From assembly GCF_042453785.1 (NCBI RefSeq), contig NC_091663.1, positions 37,221,001 to 37,285,000 of the forward strand: a DNA stretch of 64,000 bases, written 5' to 3'. This document shows positions 11,505 through 22,290 of the stretch, piece after piece. The first letter of the stretch is position 1. Each line of letters starts with the position of its first letter. The position numbers and the translations under genes are program-made. The notes beneath the pieces are model-generated. The model was not told the DNA's origin, ran no database searches, and saw only the letters and a program-made list of their open reading frames with translations. The DNA is from Malus domestica (taxonomy: Eukaryota; Streptophyta; Magnoliopsida; Rosales; Rosaceae).

Positions 11505-12248
11505 GGGTAAAAGACTGTTTACTACCGTCATGTTTCGTGGTTTTCAACATTTAGTACATCATGTTTTTTTCGTCTCAGAGTCATACCTTCTTCTTCTTCC
11601 TCCGAATCTGCCCAGATTCAGTTTTTTTTTTTTTTTTTTTCTTCCTCCTTCTTCTCCTTCTTCCTTCCCCTTCTTCGTTCTTCTTCTTCTTCCTCCGAAT
11701 TTGGGGGAAGATGAAAGTGTTTTTTTTTTTTTTTTTTTTTGAGGAAGAAGAAGAAGAAGAAGGAGGAAGAAGGGGAAGGAAGAGGAGAAGGAGGAAGAAA
11801 AAATTGCAGTCGGAGGAAGAAGAAGAAGAAGAAGGAAGAAGGAGGAAGAAGAAGAAAGAAAGAAAAAAAAACAAACTTCCTCAGATTTCGGAGGAAGAAG
11901 AAGGAGAATGAGAAGGAAGAAGAAGGAAGAAGGGGAAGAAAGGGAAAGGAATGAGGAAGGAAGGAAGAAGGAGAAGGAAGAAGAAAAAAAAAAAAAAGAA
12001 AGTTGCAGTCGGAGGAAGAAGAAGAAGAAGAAGAAAGAAGAAAAGAAAAGAAAAAAAAAACGTGGATGACACATGGCGCCCAGTCAGTGCGCCACGTCAC
12101 TGTTAACGAAAAACTTAACAGTTTGATTAACGGATGTATGAGACTGTCCCAAAATTTACACTTTAGGTATGACTCTGAGACGAAAAAAACTTGATGTACT
12201 AAATGTTGAAAACTACGAAACATTAGGGTAGTAAACAGTCTTTTATCC
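11505..12248. mobile_element. MULE-type MITE with a long homopurine core
   Basis: This is a 744-bp non-autonomous DNA element. It is bounded by a perfect 9-bp target-site duplication, TAAATTTTA, at 11496-11504 and 12249-12257, the size expected of Mutator-like elements. The terminal inverted repeats run about 85 bp, from GGGTAAAAGACTGTTTACTA on the left to its near-exact complement on the right. The core is a pyrimidine-rich arm (about 11590-11740) facing a purine-rich arm (about 11741-12062). The arms share the module TCGGAGGAAGAAGAA in opposite orientations. No protein is encoded: the long open frames through it are products of GAA/CTT repeats. Confidence 0.85.
11741..12062. repeat. About 320-nt homopurine tract
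   Basis: This GAA/GGAA-rich purine run is broken only by a few short islands containing TTGCAGTC or TTCCTCAGATTTC. It faces a complementary pyrimidine arm at 11590-11740. Tracts of this sort can form triplex or slipped structures, which is general knowledge and has not been shown here. Confidence 0.8.
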
Positions 12249-12257
12249 TAAATTTTA

Positions 12258-13066
12258 TGACAACTTCAATAGAAAATTCCTCGTTGTTTCACTTCGCATT
12301 GTCGACAATAAGCAAACATAAAATATAAAATACAATCCACTTGTACCAGAAGTGACAAAAAGTTACATTAAATTAATGTAAATTTGTAACGTCAAATGAG
12401 ACTCGACGAACACGAAGTGGTGGGGATCAGGATATTTCAAATTTGGCAGTCAATGACTCAGTCGGTTCAAACACAACAACAACAACAGCAAACAAAAATA
12501 GCTTTGAAGTCTTCCCTAGTTAGCTGGCTGTTGTTACTTATCCAAGTCAACATGGATGATGGATGCTGGATTATGCCCACCACTTTGAAATTAGAATACA
12601 CATACGATGTGCTCAGCGGTTTCTAAACATGCTTTGCTTGCATCCACTCTCTCGAGTCTCTCCTTTCATGTTTAATTATATATATTTACGTACCAACTTG
12701 ATCAACAACTTGAGTTAAAGCGAATGAGGATCCTCTTTATAAGAATTCCGAAGATCCTCTAATTACATTCGTTCATCATATGTAGTGCGTAATTTTCATC
12801 AGGTACTGTTTGTATTTAATTTTAAATAAAAAAATTTACAATGATTTCTAATTGCACGATATATGATGAACAAATGTAATTGAAGGATCCTTGAGATCCT
12901 CACAAAGAAAATCCAAACAGGATGCTCATTCAGTTACAGCTACTCCACTTCTTTCACGGTAGAACCTTCAACATACCCATTCAAACTTTTACCAACAATC
13001 ACTATTTTATTTTGGTTATTTGCCCCACCCGATTGCTTTTTAACTGAGAAACTTCCTACAACTAGG
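12258..13066. other. Intergenic
   Basis: Apart from the MITE at 12720-12945 there is only AT-rich sequence with a short CAA run near 12473-12490. No gene is seen. Confidence 0.5.
12720..12945. mobile_element. Short MITE with inverted ends
   Basis: The ends carry inverted copies that include GAGGATC and AATTACATTCGTTCATCATAT (left), the latter matched on the right as ATATGATGAACAAATGTAATT. The element is about 220 bp and non-coding. The exact borders and target duplication are unclear. Confidence 0.55.
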
Positions 13067-13067
13067 A

Positions 13068-13894
13068 TGTCAAATTAGTTGTATCCCAAGACGCTTATGT
13101 AATATCGTATCAAGAAGGAAAAAGGTGGGAATTGTCCCATAAAGAACAAAGAAATGAATAGGGCGGAACTTTGGTCCCTCAGCAACTTGGAAAAATCAAG
13201 GCACCTTCTTCAGTAATCCTAGCTCCTCGCTCGGAGACTTGGGAATCTCCTCTTATATGCTATTACATTTCGGCACTCGGAAGATTCGTGATTATTAAGT
13301 GAGTTGAATTTTTCAAGTCCACAACCGAGAAGCATTATTCACTTGGGAATTTGGGGGAGCATTGTTTGTACCATACTTCACCAATCCTGAAACTACCAAG
13401 TACTTGTCAACTTTATACCTTTGAAGACCTACTGAAGGGTTCATGATGAGGCATCCCTGTCAAAGCACATAAGTTCCTCTCCAATTAAGAGACCAAACAT
13501 AATGTGACACGTGTCAACATTAGAATAAAACTCCTAGGGTTTCATATTGACCACAAACGAAAACATGGGACTATCCTCAACTATAAAAGGAGATCAATTA
13601 ATCCCTAATGCTATTATTCTACTTAATTCATTAGTAGTGATATTAGAACTCACTAATAATGATTATGCTTAAACCTTTGTATCATGTAAAATCCACATTA
13701 TTAATGAGAACTCCTCTACTCTTGTGGACTTAGCCCCAACTTAAGGTGAACCACGTACGTCTTGTGTTTGTGTCCTTATCTCTATCTCTATCTCTTTGCA
13801 TATTACTTACACTTGGTAACCAAAGCAACCTTGCGAAAGTCACACTTTGATATTTTACGTTGTTTCAAAATCAACCCGATTTTGTTCATCAACA
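13068..13894. mobile_element. Probable solo LTR or LTR fragment, family unassigned
   Basis: The layout resembles a plant LTR. A TATA-like ACTATAAAAGGAG lies at about 13580, followed by a transcribed-leader-like region and an end in CATCAACA near 13894. No matching second LTR or coding domain is present, and I found no target-site duplication. It appears broken and old. The left border is a guess. Confidence 0.4.
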
Positions 13895-14796
13895 AAATGT
13901 ATCACGCATATAACTTTCTTTCCACCACTGTAAAATTACTAAAATAGTCATAATTGAACTCACCCATAATAAATTAGAAAATAATTGTATAGGGTATACC
14001 ACCACCAAGAAGGAAAAAAATCGTATGAATTTCAAGTCAATATTTGCAAAGTCGAGTGAGAAAGCTAAAACAAATACCAGAGTGTAATAGATTTAAATTA
14101 GGGTTTTTATCACAAATGGTCCCTGAAATTGACCTACTTCATCAAGATGGTCCCTTAAATTGAAAAGCAATCAATGTAATCCCTGAAAACGGATAGCGCA
14201 AATCAATGTGTTCCTTCCGTTAGAATTCCATCAATATTTCTGCTATGTGCTGACGTGGCACATAAATAGGTCCCACAAGTCTAATTAAATTTTACCATGT
14301 GGATTAAAAATGTTTAAATAATAATTTTTTAAGTTTTATATAATTAAAAATGAAAAAAAAAACAAGAAGATGAAAAGTTCGTCTTCTTCTTCGCCTCCCA
14401 CTGGAGCAACCACCCCAATCCTCACCCCACCCCGTCGCACATGTAATCGCAACCAAACAAATGGCCCAATGCCTCAAAGAAACCTCCCTCTTCCAACTCT
14501 CTAACATCCCCACCCCCATTTCATGCGTCCAAAACTACCAGTCCAAGCTTTCCTCCCTCTCACTCGTTCCTAATATTGTTAACTACTGCTTTGACCCTCT
14601 CCAATTTGTCATCACTACAGTTTCATGTGCGACTGGGTGGGGCGAGCGGTTGAGGTTGCTTGAATGGGAGGGGAAGAAGAAGATGAACAGTTCATCTTCT
14701 TCTTATTTTTTTTCCTTTTTTATTTTTAAGACTTGAAAATAAAATAAAATTTAAAAAAAGAAGAAGAAGAATAAGATGCTTCCTTTATATGCCTTG

Positions 14797-14990
14797 CAAT
14801 CCCACACTGAGTGACAACAAGACGTCGGTCTTGACCCGCAACATCTCCTCTGGCAACGCGTCGTCGAACATCAAAACCAGGTAGGAGTAGAAGCCACTGA
14901 TGATTTTGGAATTGTTGTCAGTCGCAAATCTCATCTTGCCCTCCTCATCCATCTCAACCTACAGCCATACCCGGGGCGTGCAACCCATGA
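14797..14990 (-). pseudogene. Captured SufE-domain fragment, 3' part
   Basis: The minus strand encodes VEMDEEGKMRF, then a stretch ending LPEEMLRVKTDVLLSLSVGL. This matches the SufE domain found in plant SufE-like proteins and in the N-terminal part of plant quinolinate synthase, as I remember those sequences. It begins with MGCTPRVWL directly at the Cassandra border, where the parent has the cysteine-containing GCT motif. A stop codon follows that string, so the copy is not functional. Confidence 0.75.
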
Positions 14991-15622
14991 TGTGACATCA
15001 CATATCGTCCAGGGGAGTGGATCCTCTAAGCCTTATATGTATATTTCATCTCTACCTAACACGAGGCCTTTTGGGAGTTCACTGGCTTCAGGTTCCATCG
15101 GAACTCCGAAGTTAAGCGAGTTCGCGCGAGAGCATTCCCAAGATGGTGATCCACTGGGAGGTTCTCGTGTGAGTTCCCAGAAACAAAACCGTGAGGGCGT
15201 GGTCGGGGTCCAAACCGAACAATATCATGCTACGATGGAGTCGAGCTTGGGATGTGACAATTTGGTATCAGAGCCAATCCCTGGCTGGAAGTGTGCTAAC
15301 AAGAACGTCAGGCCCCTAAGGGGGGTGGATTGTGACATCCCACATCGCCCAGGGGAGTGGATCATCTAAGCCTTATATGTATATCCCATCTCTACCTAGT
15401 ATGAGGCCTTTTGGGAGTTCACTAGTTTCGGGTTCCATTGGAACTCCGAAGTTAAGCGAGTTTGCACGAGAGCATTCCCAAGATGGGTGATCTACTGGGA
15501 AGTTCTCGTGTAAGTTCCCAGAAACAAAACCGTGAGGGCATGGTCGATGCCCAAAGCGGACAATATCGTGTTACGATAGAGTCCAACCCAGGATGTGGTA
15601 GGGCCTGGGCCGGGATGTGACA
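14991..15622 (+). mobile_element. Cassandra TRIM (LTR element), complete structure
   Basis: This is a terminal-repeat retrotransposon in miniature of the Cassandra family. The left LTR is 14991-15259 and the right LTR 15331-15622. Both begin TGTGACAT and end TGTGACA. A tiny internal part holds a primer-binding site complementary to initiator tRNA-Met (TGGTATCAGAGCC) and a purine-rich tract before the right LTR. Each LTR holds the family hallmark, a 5S rRNA-like stretch (about 15091-15180 and 15431-15520). The 5-bp duplication CATGA flanks the element. It codes for no protein, as is normal for the family. It looks structurally whole. The LTRs differ visibly, by very roughly a tenth over the parts I compared, so the insertion is old, probably millions of years. 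Confidence 0.92.
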
Positions 15623-15740
15623 CATGACCTGCTTCAAATCAACCAGACTCGAATCATCAAACGGCAGAAGAAGAGTTGCATAGTGCAACAGGCGTTTAAC
15701 CCTGTTGATTGGCTCGGGGAGTTTAACGCAGCCGCTCGAG
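15623..15740 (-). pseudogene. Captured SufE-domain fragment, 5' part
   Basis: The minus strand reads KLPEPINRVKRLLHYATLL followed by PFDDSSLVDLKQVM, the start of a SufE domain. Plant quinolinate synthase and SufE proteins have the equivalent PEPIDR..LLHYA..LPP motif. This piece stops exactly at the Cassandra target site and is continued by the fragment at 14797-14990 on the far side. Upstream sequence to about 15870 may belong to the same parent, but I cannot place it. Confidence 0.75.
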
Positions 15741-16614
15741 CCTTTCTTGCACTCGTCGTCACCGTCGTAAATGTAATCACAGCCAAACACAACCCCACCA
15801 GGAAGTGCTGAACTTGAAAGAAGCGGAAGGGGAGGAGGAGAAGACTCTAAGCGCCCTGGTTGTTGCAAAGCAAGCATTTTTTATTTTTTATTTTAGTTTT
15901 TTATTCAAAAAATAATATTTTATTAAATTTGTGGGATCCATTTAAGTGCCACAACATCAAACAAAGTTTTTGACGGAATGGTAATGGAAGGACCACATTG
16001 ATTTGTGACATCCATTTTCAGGGACTACATTGATCGATTTTCAATTTTAGGGACCATCTTGATGAGATGGTCAATTTTAAGGACCATTTGTGATAAAAAC
16101 CCTTTAAAATATTATACAACAACTTCTACATGTACTGTACATGTAATTTTCTTTCCACCGCCGAACTAATAAAAGTAGATTTTCACATAATAAATTAATG
16201 GGGTCTTTTGATATGGGTCCAAAGTAACTAAAAATTAGACCTATTTCAAAAATCAAAAGTCACTAAAAATTAGACCTATTTTAAAAGTAGGCTTATAAAA
16301 TTGGACCTATTTCAAATTTTCCCTAAATTAATTAGAATAACAATAGATAGTACATCACCGAGATGAACATAATGTCATGATGATCGTATCCCAAGCCGGT
16401 TTTACAAAGTTACGTTAAAAAGCTAAAACAAATCTTATAGCATGATAGAGTGTATATACAACTAGTGTAAAAGTTTAGATGTACCATGTAATAAACTCTT
16501 TAATACAATATGTTTCACTAACTTCACCACCTATTGCAAGGTGTAGAAATTTTCTCAATAAAAACCCTTGGTAAGGTAATATTAAGGATGAAAACTCGCA
16601 TATTATAAATTTTA

Positions 16615-16900
16615 GGTATTTCAGCCAAAATGGACCTTGAGATTGGCATATTACTCACTTTGGTCGCTGAGATTTGTAGTCGATGATAGTGGTCTTTGAG
16701 TTTGTTCACCATCAATCATTTTGGTCATTTAGTAAAAAATCTCAACTAAATAAAAATAGAATGACAAAAATACTCTCAATTATAGACAAATCATTCTAGA
16801 CCATTGTTTATTAAATTAATATTATGATTGATGGTAGACAAATTCAATGACTAAAGTGAGAAGTAATCTCAATCTCAGAAACCATTTTAACTAAAAAACC
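16615..16900. mobile_element. MULE-type MITE
   Basis: This 286-bp element has imperfect inverted ends of about 60 bp that share TGAGATT and CTCACTTT in opposite orientations. The flanking 9-mers TAAATTTTA (16606-16614) and TGAATTTTA (16901-16909) differ at one base. It is related by its TIR words to the element at 6133-6490. It has no coding capacity. Confidence 0.6.
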
Positions 16901-16909
16901 TGAATTTTA

Positions 16910-17452
16910 TAGTATTTTGTTATATTTTCACTGGAAAAGGAAAACTCCAATCTCTAGAATCATGCAGGTGAATTTCTTTCCGCCGCCAAATAATGTCATA
17001 ATCTCAGCTTACAAAAGCAGATTTTCAACCTTGTTTTACCAGCGTCACGTTGATCGTCACCACGTCCAAATTGGACGTACGCGACTACGCGTATACGAAT
17101 ATCCATTGCTCCGTCATTAAGTCGAGCTGGCCTACTAGAGACTCGAAAGAAAGTCCGATAAGCTTGCCAGCCACGAAAGGCCCAATAAGATTTTAAGGTA
17201 GCAAAATTTAATTAAAAGGTAGGTAAATCCGACGAAAGTTCCACAAAAGGACATGTAATTAATGCTAAATCCCAAATAGTGTGGCTTTCTCCTCGTACAA
17301 AAGCCCCCTCCTCCCCTCCTCATTTCTCACTCATCCCTTAAACACTTCTCTCTCCTCTCTCTCTTTCTCTCTCTCTTCACATCTTTCTCCTTCAATTTTC
17401 AGTTCATCAAATCTCTGAGAGTTATTTAACACAAGTTTGTTCGACTTCGAGA
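16910..17452 (+). promoter_or_regulatory. Upstream region and 5' UTR of the ERF-VII gene
   Basis: A CT-rich microsatellite at about 17348-17380 (CTCTCTCTCTTTCTCTCTCT) lies in the likely 5' UTR just before the start codon at 17453. Pyrimidine-rich leaders of this kind are common in plants. I see no convincing TATA box or known hypoxia element. Confidence 0.45.
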
Positions 17453-18483
17453 ATGTGCGGTGGTGCTATAATCTCCGATTTCATTCCTCGCGACCGTCGC
17501 CGTGGTGTCACCGCTTCTGACATATGGCCGGACTCTCCCTTCGCTAAGTCCAATCCCGACACTTTCTTCGGCTGCAATCCCACCCCAACTACTCACACCG
17601 ACTCAATTCCGCGTAAAAAATCCCAACCCATTTCAGGTACGCTCTTTCTTCATCCGTATGTTGTTTTCTGCGAGTTTAAAAGATGAGAATTTTCGTTCGG
17701 ATTGTGACTGGGGATTTTTCACAAATAGGTAATGTGCAAGAAGAGAAGCCGGCTAAGAGGCAGAGGAAGAACGTGTACCGAGGCACCAGGCAGCGTCCGT
17801 GGGGCAAATGGGCCGCCGAGATTCGTGATCCCAGAAAAGGGGTTCGAGTTTGGCTTGGTACCTTCAACACCGCCGAAGAGGCCGCCCGAGCTTACGACAG
17901 GGAGGCTCGCAAAATCCGCGGCAATAAAGCCAAGGTCAATTTCCCAAACGAAGACGACGACCTCTCCGCCCAGACCTATCTGAAAAAACCAAATCCTCCT
18001 CTGTTTCAACCCAAAAGCTTTGAATTGGGATTTGGGTATGATCTGAACCAGTTTGCGGCATTTCCCTCCAATTCCAATTCAGATGGGTTTAACTCCATGG
18101 CCATTGCGAACACCGACCCAATTGTTATTTCCGGGGAAGAAAACTCTTGGTCTGGTTCAGATGGCGCTTTCTCCTCGAAGGGGTTGCTGGGTTGCAATCA
18201 GAACGGGATGGGCGGTTGTCAAGGCGGATCTGAGCTGACAGAAGTGGAGGAAACACAAGAAGGGGAATTGAGCTTGGAGGCGATTGCAAGAATGGAAGAT
18301 GACGAAGTGCAGAAGCTTTCTGAGGAGCTAATGGCGTACGAGAACATGATGAAATTCTATCAGATTCCTTATCTGGACGGGCAGTTCACGGCGACTCCCC
18401 AGAATCCTCCGCCTCAAGAAAGCACCGTCAGTGATGACCTTTGGAGCTTCGTTGACGACGAGAGCGTTCCTGCTTCCGTGTGA
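17453..18483 (+). CDS. Group VII ERF transcription factor (RAP2.3/RAP2.12-like)
   Basis: Exons 17453-17636 and 17729-18483 give 312 residues. The protein begins [11 protein letters not shown], the N-terminal signature of group VII ERFs. In this family Cys2 is exposed, oxidised by plant cysteine oxidases and used as an oxygen- and NO-dependent N-degron, so the protein is stable only under hypoxia. A basic stretch (KPAKRQRKN, about 67-75) precedes a single AP2/ERF DNA-binding domain (about 76-133; [24 protein letters not shown]). The C-terminus carries an acidic segment and the group VII activation motif DDLWSFVDD. The intron falls just before the AP2 domain, as is usual for the group. It is predicted to act in the nucleus on hypoxia-response genes. 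The exact orthologue cannot be fixed from sequence alone. Confidence 0.95.
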
Positions 18484-20338
18484 TTAATGTTGTCTGCTTT
18501 TATTAGTTTGTTTTAATTTAAGCGATCGTAAATTGAGTCAGTCGGGCAAAATTGATGATTTTGATCATTAGTTTCTTCCTGATTAATCTGTATTGGAGGC
18601 GTTTAATCTTTGATTAGATTGTTAATTACCCACAATTGCACCCGTGTTTAAATTTTTCTTCAGTTTGGCTTGAGTTATAGCAATCATAATCCTAACAAAT
18701 CTTCTTTATAATTGAAAAAGAAAAAAAAAACAAAATACAAAAAGAAAGTGCATGTAAATTCCAATTTCAATCACGACAATCACGCAGAATAACTTTGGAG
18801 ACTTAAAAATGCTTTGCGCATTGTGTTGAGACACGAACATGCAACACGTTAAAACGCATACCAGTACATAGTTGGTCGGTTTAGTTTTCGGTGCAAGTAA
18901 GTTTCTCGTGTTTAGTTAGATGAGTGCTGAGTCCGTGAGTGTAATTGTTGAGAATCCCATTCCATTTCTCCCAGTTTCCAATTTCGTTCTCTCCTGAGAA
19001 TTATTATTAAGTTTTGGGTCAAAATTTCAAAGAATTAATAAGAACCGGTAATGTTAATTGAAACGTGATTTATTTTCAATTAGAAGAAATTTTTTATTGT
19101 GATCTGAATACGGATAGTATACTGTAGTAAAAAATTTATTTTTTAAGTTATTAATTTTTTAACACACATATCTCACTATTTATATGATGGTAAATAATCT
19201 ACCATCACGTATTCCGGTAACACTTTAGGTGTGAGCGGTTTTCCAATTCCCAGTGCGCGCCCACAGTTGCCGCCTTTTGCAAACTTGTACGTTCCTATCT
19301 CGTACTTGTCGTTTTCTCTCTTGTACAAGTTGTACTACACAACTAAACACCCGATGGCTTGACAAGTTGCGCCCTTTCCTCTAACCGTTGGGCCTGATAT
19401 CGGATTGAACTGGGCTGGGCTATCGGAGTTTTATTCAGACTGGGGTATAGGCCCGTTGATTTTTTATTTCTTTTTCACCGAAAACTGTTTCATTTTAAAA
19501 TTAAACAGCAAAAAAATGCTTAGTAAAAATAAAACTCTCACTACAACCACTAATCTTACATCACCGTTGCCATTACTACCCTCGCCACCTTTGCTATTAC
19601 AACCACCATCACCACAAAAACCACAACCAAAGGTGCCACCACCATCGAGGTCGCTACCATACAACCGTTGTTACCAATGCACCTCAACCACCACATCGCA
19701 CTATTGGGCCCACCACCATACTCCCAACATTGCTGCTGCCATCCCCATCACCTCCCCCACCACCACTATCGTCATTGTCACCACCCACGACGCAACCACT
19801 AGCCTTATACCACCACCACCACCAGCATAATTCCCACAACTACTACCTCTACACCTTAACCACCACACTCTGTCCTAGCCTCACCCACTTGAGACTAGTT
19901 CCACTCTGTGTATTCGATGGGATGGTTATGTAAGTCCACTTGTCTGCACCCTATGCCCTTTGTACCTGAGCTCGAACAATCAAGTATGTGTTTTGGGCAT
20001 GAAAATTGTTATTTGGAATTCGAGGGAGTAATTATTGTCGAATACTATATTACAATCTCATGATATAATTAGTTTACGTGTTACAATAAACACTTACTGA
20101 TATAACTATACTTTAAATGTCAAAATTATCTATATCATCCATTCATATTTTAACACTCTACTCTTTTATATAATATTAATAATGCAATGTGTTCAAATAG
20201 ACACAGTAATCTCTCCATGGTAAGATTTTGCCAATTAGCTTAGGCACACAACATGTATATGTTAGATTTTTGTCCCTCCAGTCAAGAAAGAATTTAACAT
20301 ATTACAAAACAAAACCTGTGCTATGCAACATGAGATTT
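18484..20338. other. Intergenic, contains a CCA/ACC-rich low-complexity block
   Basis: The ERF 3' flank is followed by AT-rich sequence. At about 19540-19870 there is a run rich in CCA, ACC and CAC triplets that opens long spurious frames of Pro, Thr and His on one strand and Gly on the other. No gene, RNA or mobile element is recognised. Confidence 0.55.
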
Positions 20339-20916
20339 TCATCCCAGAACAGTCTGAGACTGATTGGGAAATCTAAGCTGCAACTTCACATGATAAGTGG
20401 CATAATCCACTACATTCCCCGACGACGATTGCTGATCGACGTGACCGTCCTCATCAGTCGTCTTAGCAAAAACAGAAACTCCTCTCGCAAAAGCAAACGA
20501 CCCCGTTCCCCCCATCACCGTAAGCTCCTCCGTGTCTTGGCGGGAAACATGCTTGGCCTCCACGCTAAGGCTGCCCGAAAACTGAGGCGTGTAGAAGGTC
20601 AGATAGATTATATTGAATCCCGATTTTGCAAAGTGCTCCGCGGGGATTATGAAGCTCTGCGCTTTTCCCACCACCCGTGAAGTGTTCTCGGTCCCTCGGT
20701 GAGCATCCGGTGGAAGATGAAAGCTCCTCCGCCGCCATCGGGTTGTGGTTGTGCTACCGCGTTATTGGAGCCTGCAATGTTGTTGTTGTTGTTTGGTTGC
20801 TGGATGTACAATGAAAGGTCGAGCCCCGGCGGTGACGGCGAGAACAAGGCCAAGAGGATTACTGCCAGCGTCGCCAACAGGACTGCCGTGCAGAAAATGG
20901 TCCTGGACAGCATCAT
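20339..20916 (-). pseudogene. Dirigent protein gene with one frameshift
   Basis: A single-exon gene of the dirigent family, about 192 residues if read across both frames. Dirigent proteins are secreted and steer phenoxy-radical coupling in lignan and lignin-like synthesis. The first frame has a hydrophobic signal segment (TAVLLATLAVILLALFS), a low-complexity Asn/Gly stretch, and AFIFHRMLTEGP. The second, from about 20689 down, carries VVGKAQSFIIPAEHF, SLSVEAKHVSRQD and GGTGSFAFARGV, which are core dirigent motifs. The frames differ by one missing base near 20690, where family members read TEGPENTSRVVG. No other damage is seen, so this may be a very young pseudogene, a null allele or an assembly error. 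Confidence 0.85.
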
Positions 20917-22285
20917 TTCTCATGCATGTGAAATTTTTGTTGGCTACTTTTTACTTGGGCAGTTGAGGTCGGATATGTTGAGTTACGAGGCCGGGTTTAA
21001 TAATATTGTAGACATTGTATGTTTAGGCCAACTAATCCACATTTCGAGCTCCTTAACTAGGCAAACCAATATCAAACACAAGGGGTTTTATGTAATAAGG
21101 CAACCTAGCTAAAACACGTAAGTGATTTTCACACACGTTTTTTCTTCTTCTACCCACCTTATGTAATTCTAACAATTAGGTAGAGCGTTGAATTAAAACA
21201 GATATATGTGTTTTTCTCAAATTGATCCTTAAGATGAGGCTTGGACCCAAACAACTTAAACAAGATAAGATTAGTTTTGGATATCTCAAATCAATCTTTC
21301 AGAACTCAAATTGTCACAACAAGGAAAAGAGCAATTAAAACACAATTTGTATGGATGTATGCCAAACTATCGGTCACAAAATTCTTTCGTACCTAAACAT
21401 TTCGTATTTAAAACTATAAATAAAGTTCTTGAAAACAAATTTCGACAGACCGAAACAAGAGAACCCAATGGTTGATTATCCACGACCATACTAAAGAAAC
21501 AATGAGGGCAGAATCCTGTTCTACTAGTAACTTATTAATTTGTAATCTCCTTACTAGTTGCAAGTTCGAAAAAGTTACGTAATCTCCAAGCTAGTTGCAA
21601 GTTCGAAAAAGTTCTCCAAGCCAACCATGACCATACTAAAGAAACAACGAGAATGTCTGTTTATTTCTAAATTGGCATTGTTGATGCACAAAATTAGATT
21701 AACTTTGGAACAACGTAAAGTGTCAAGATATGAGATTCGCAAGATATGCCCTTAGAATCTTTTAAATTTAAAAAGAAAGGAAATATTAGAGACATTGTTA
21801 GAGAGATACATATATAGAGAAAGAGAGAAACATGAGAGAAACGAGAAATAAATTGGGAAGATAAATCAGAGTCATTTTTTCTCATTAGAGTGCCAATTTC
21901 TAAGCTTAGAATTTACATAGAAAAATATCCTAACTAACAACACATTATATAGTAACCCAGAAGTGAACAATCACATAATAAATATAATTTGCAGCAGAAA
22001 TCAATTTTTGTACACCATCCATTCCCAAATTTGAATTATAGGTTTTTAGATAAGACAATGAAAATTAAACCAGTCAAACATATTTAAGCCTAGTCCAATA
22101 TATTACTTGCTAAGAAATAACCGAATTTATTATTGGACTTGTGAGCAAGGCCCGGGAACGAATTCGCCGCTGTATAACTGAGCGACAATTACTAGCGATT
22201 CCAGCTTCATGTAAGGGAGTTGCAGCCTACAATCCAAACAAGCTGGTCCACCCAACTAAAGAACCCACATAAAACAAATATAGAA
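20917..22285. other. Intergenic with interleaved short duplications
   Basis: Two motifs, GACCATACTAAAGAAACAA and CTAGTTGCAAGTTCGAAAAA, each occur twice in alternating order between about 21484 and 21650. The rest is AT-rich. No gene is seen. Confidence 0.5.
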
Positions 22286-22290
22286 GAAAC

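Larger units (their letters stand above)
14101..16102. mobile_element. Pack-MULE carrying a SufE-domain fragment, with nested Cassandra
   Basis: This is a 2.0-kb non-autonomous Mutator-like element. Terminal inverted repeats of about 190 bp start GGGTTTTTATCACAAATGG on the left and end in the complement of that string at 16102. Flanking 9-mers TTTAAATTA (14092-14100) and TTTAAAATA (16103-16111) differ at one base, so they are probably an old target-site duplication. No transposase is seen. Inside lie an inner hairpin (arms about 14360-14425 and 14623-14700), an unassigned host-like piece at 14461-14620, and a host SufE-domain segment on the minus strand at about 15740-15623 and 14990-14797. 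A Cassandra element (14991-15622) was inserted into that segment later. Gene capture by MULEs is well known in plants; this instance is read directly from the sequence. Confidence 0.85.

Noticed and set aside
11530-12223. Several long open frames of up to 201 codons on both strands, rich in Lys/Glu or Phe/Leu/Ser
   Set aside because: They are products of GAA/CTT repeats in the MITE core, overlap on both strands and resemble no protein.
15091-15520. Possible 5S rRNA genes
   Set aside because: The 5S-like blocks lie inside Cassandra LTRs, are partial and diverged, and lack a tandem gene array context.
19405-19933. Open frames rich in Pro/Thr/His on the plus strand and Gly on the minus strand
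   Set aside because: They lie over a CCA/ACC low-complexity block with no start context, signal peptide or known motif.
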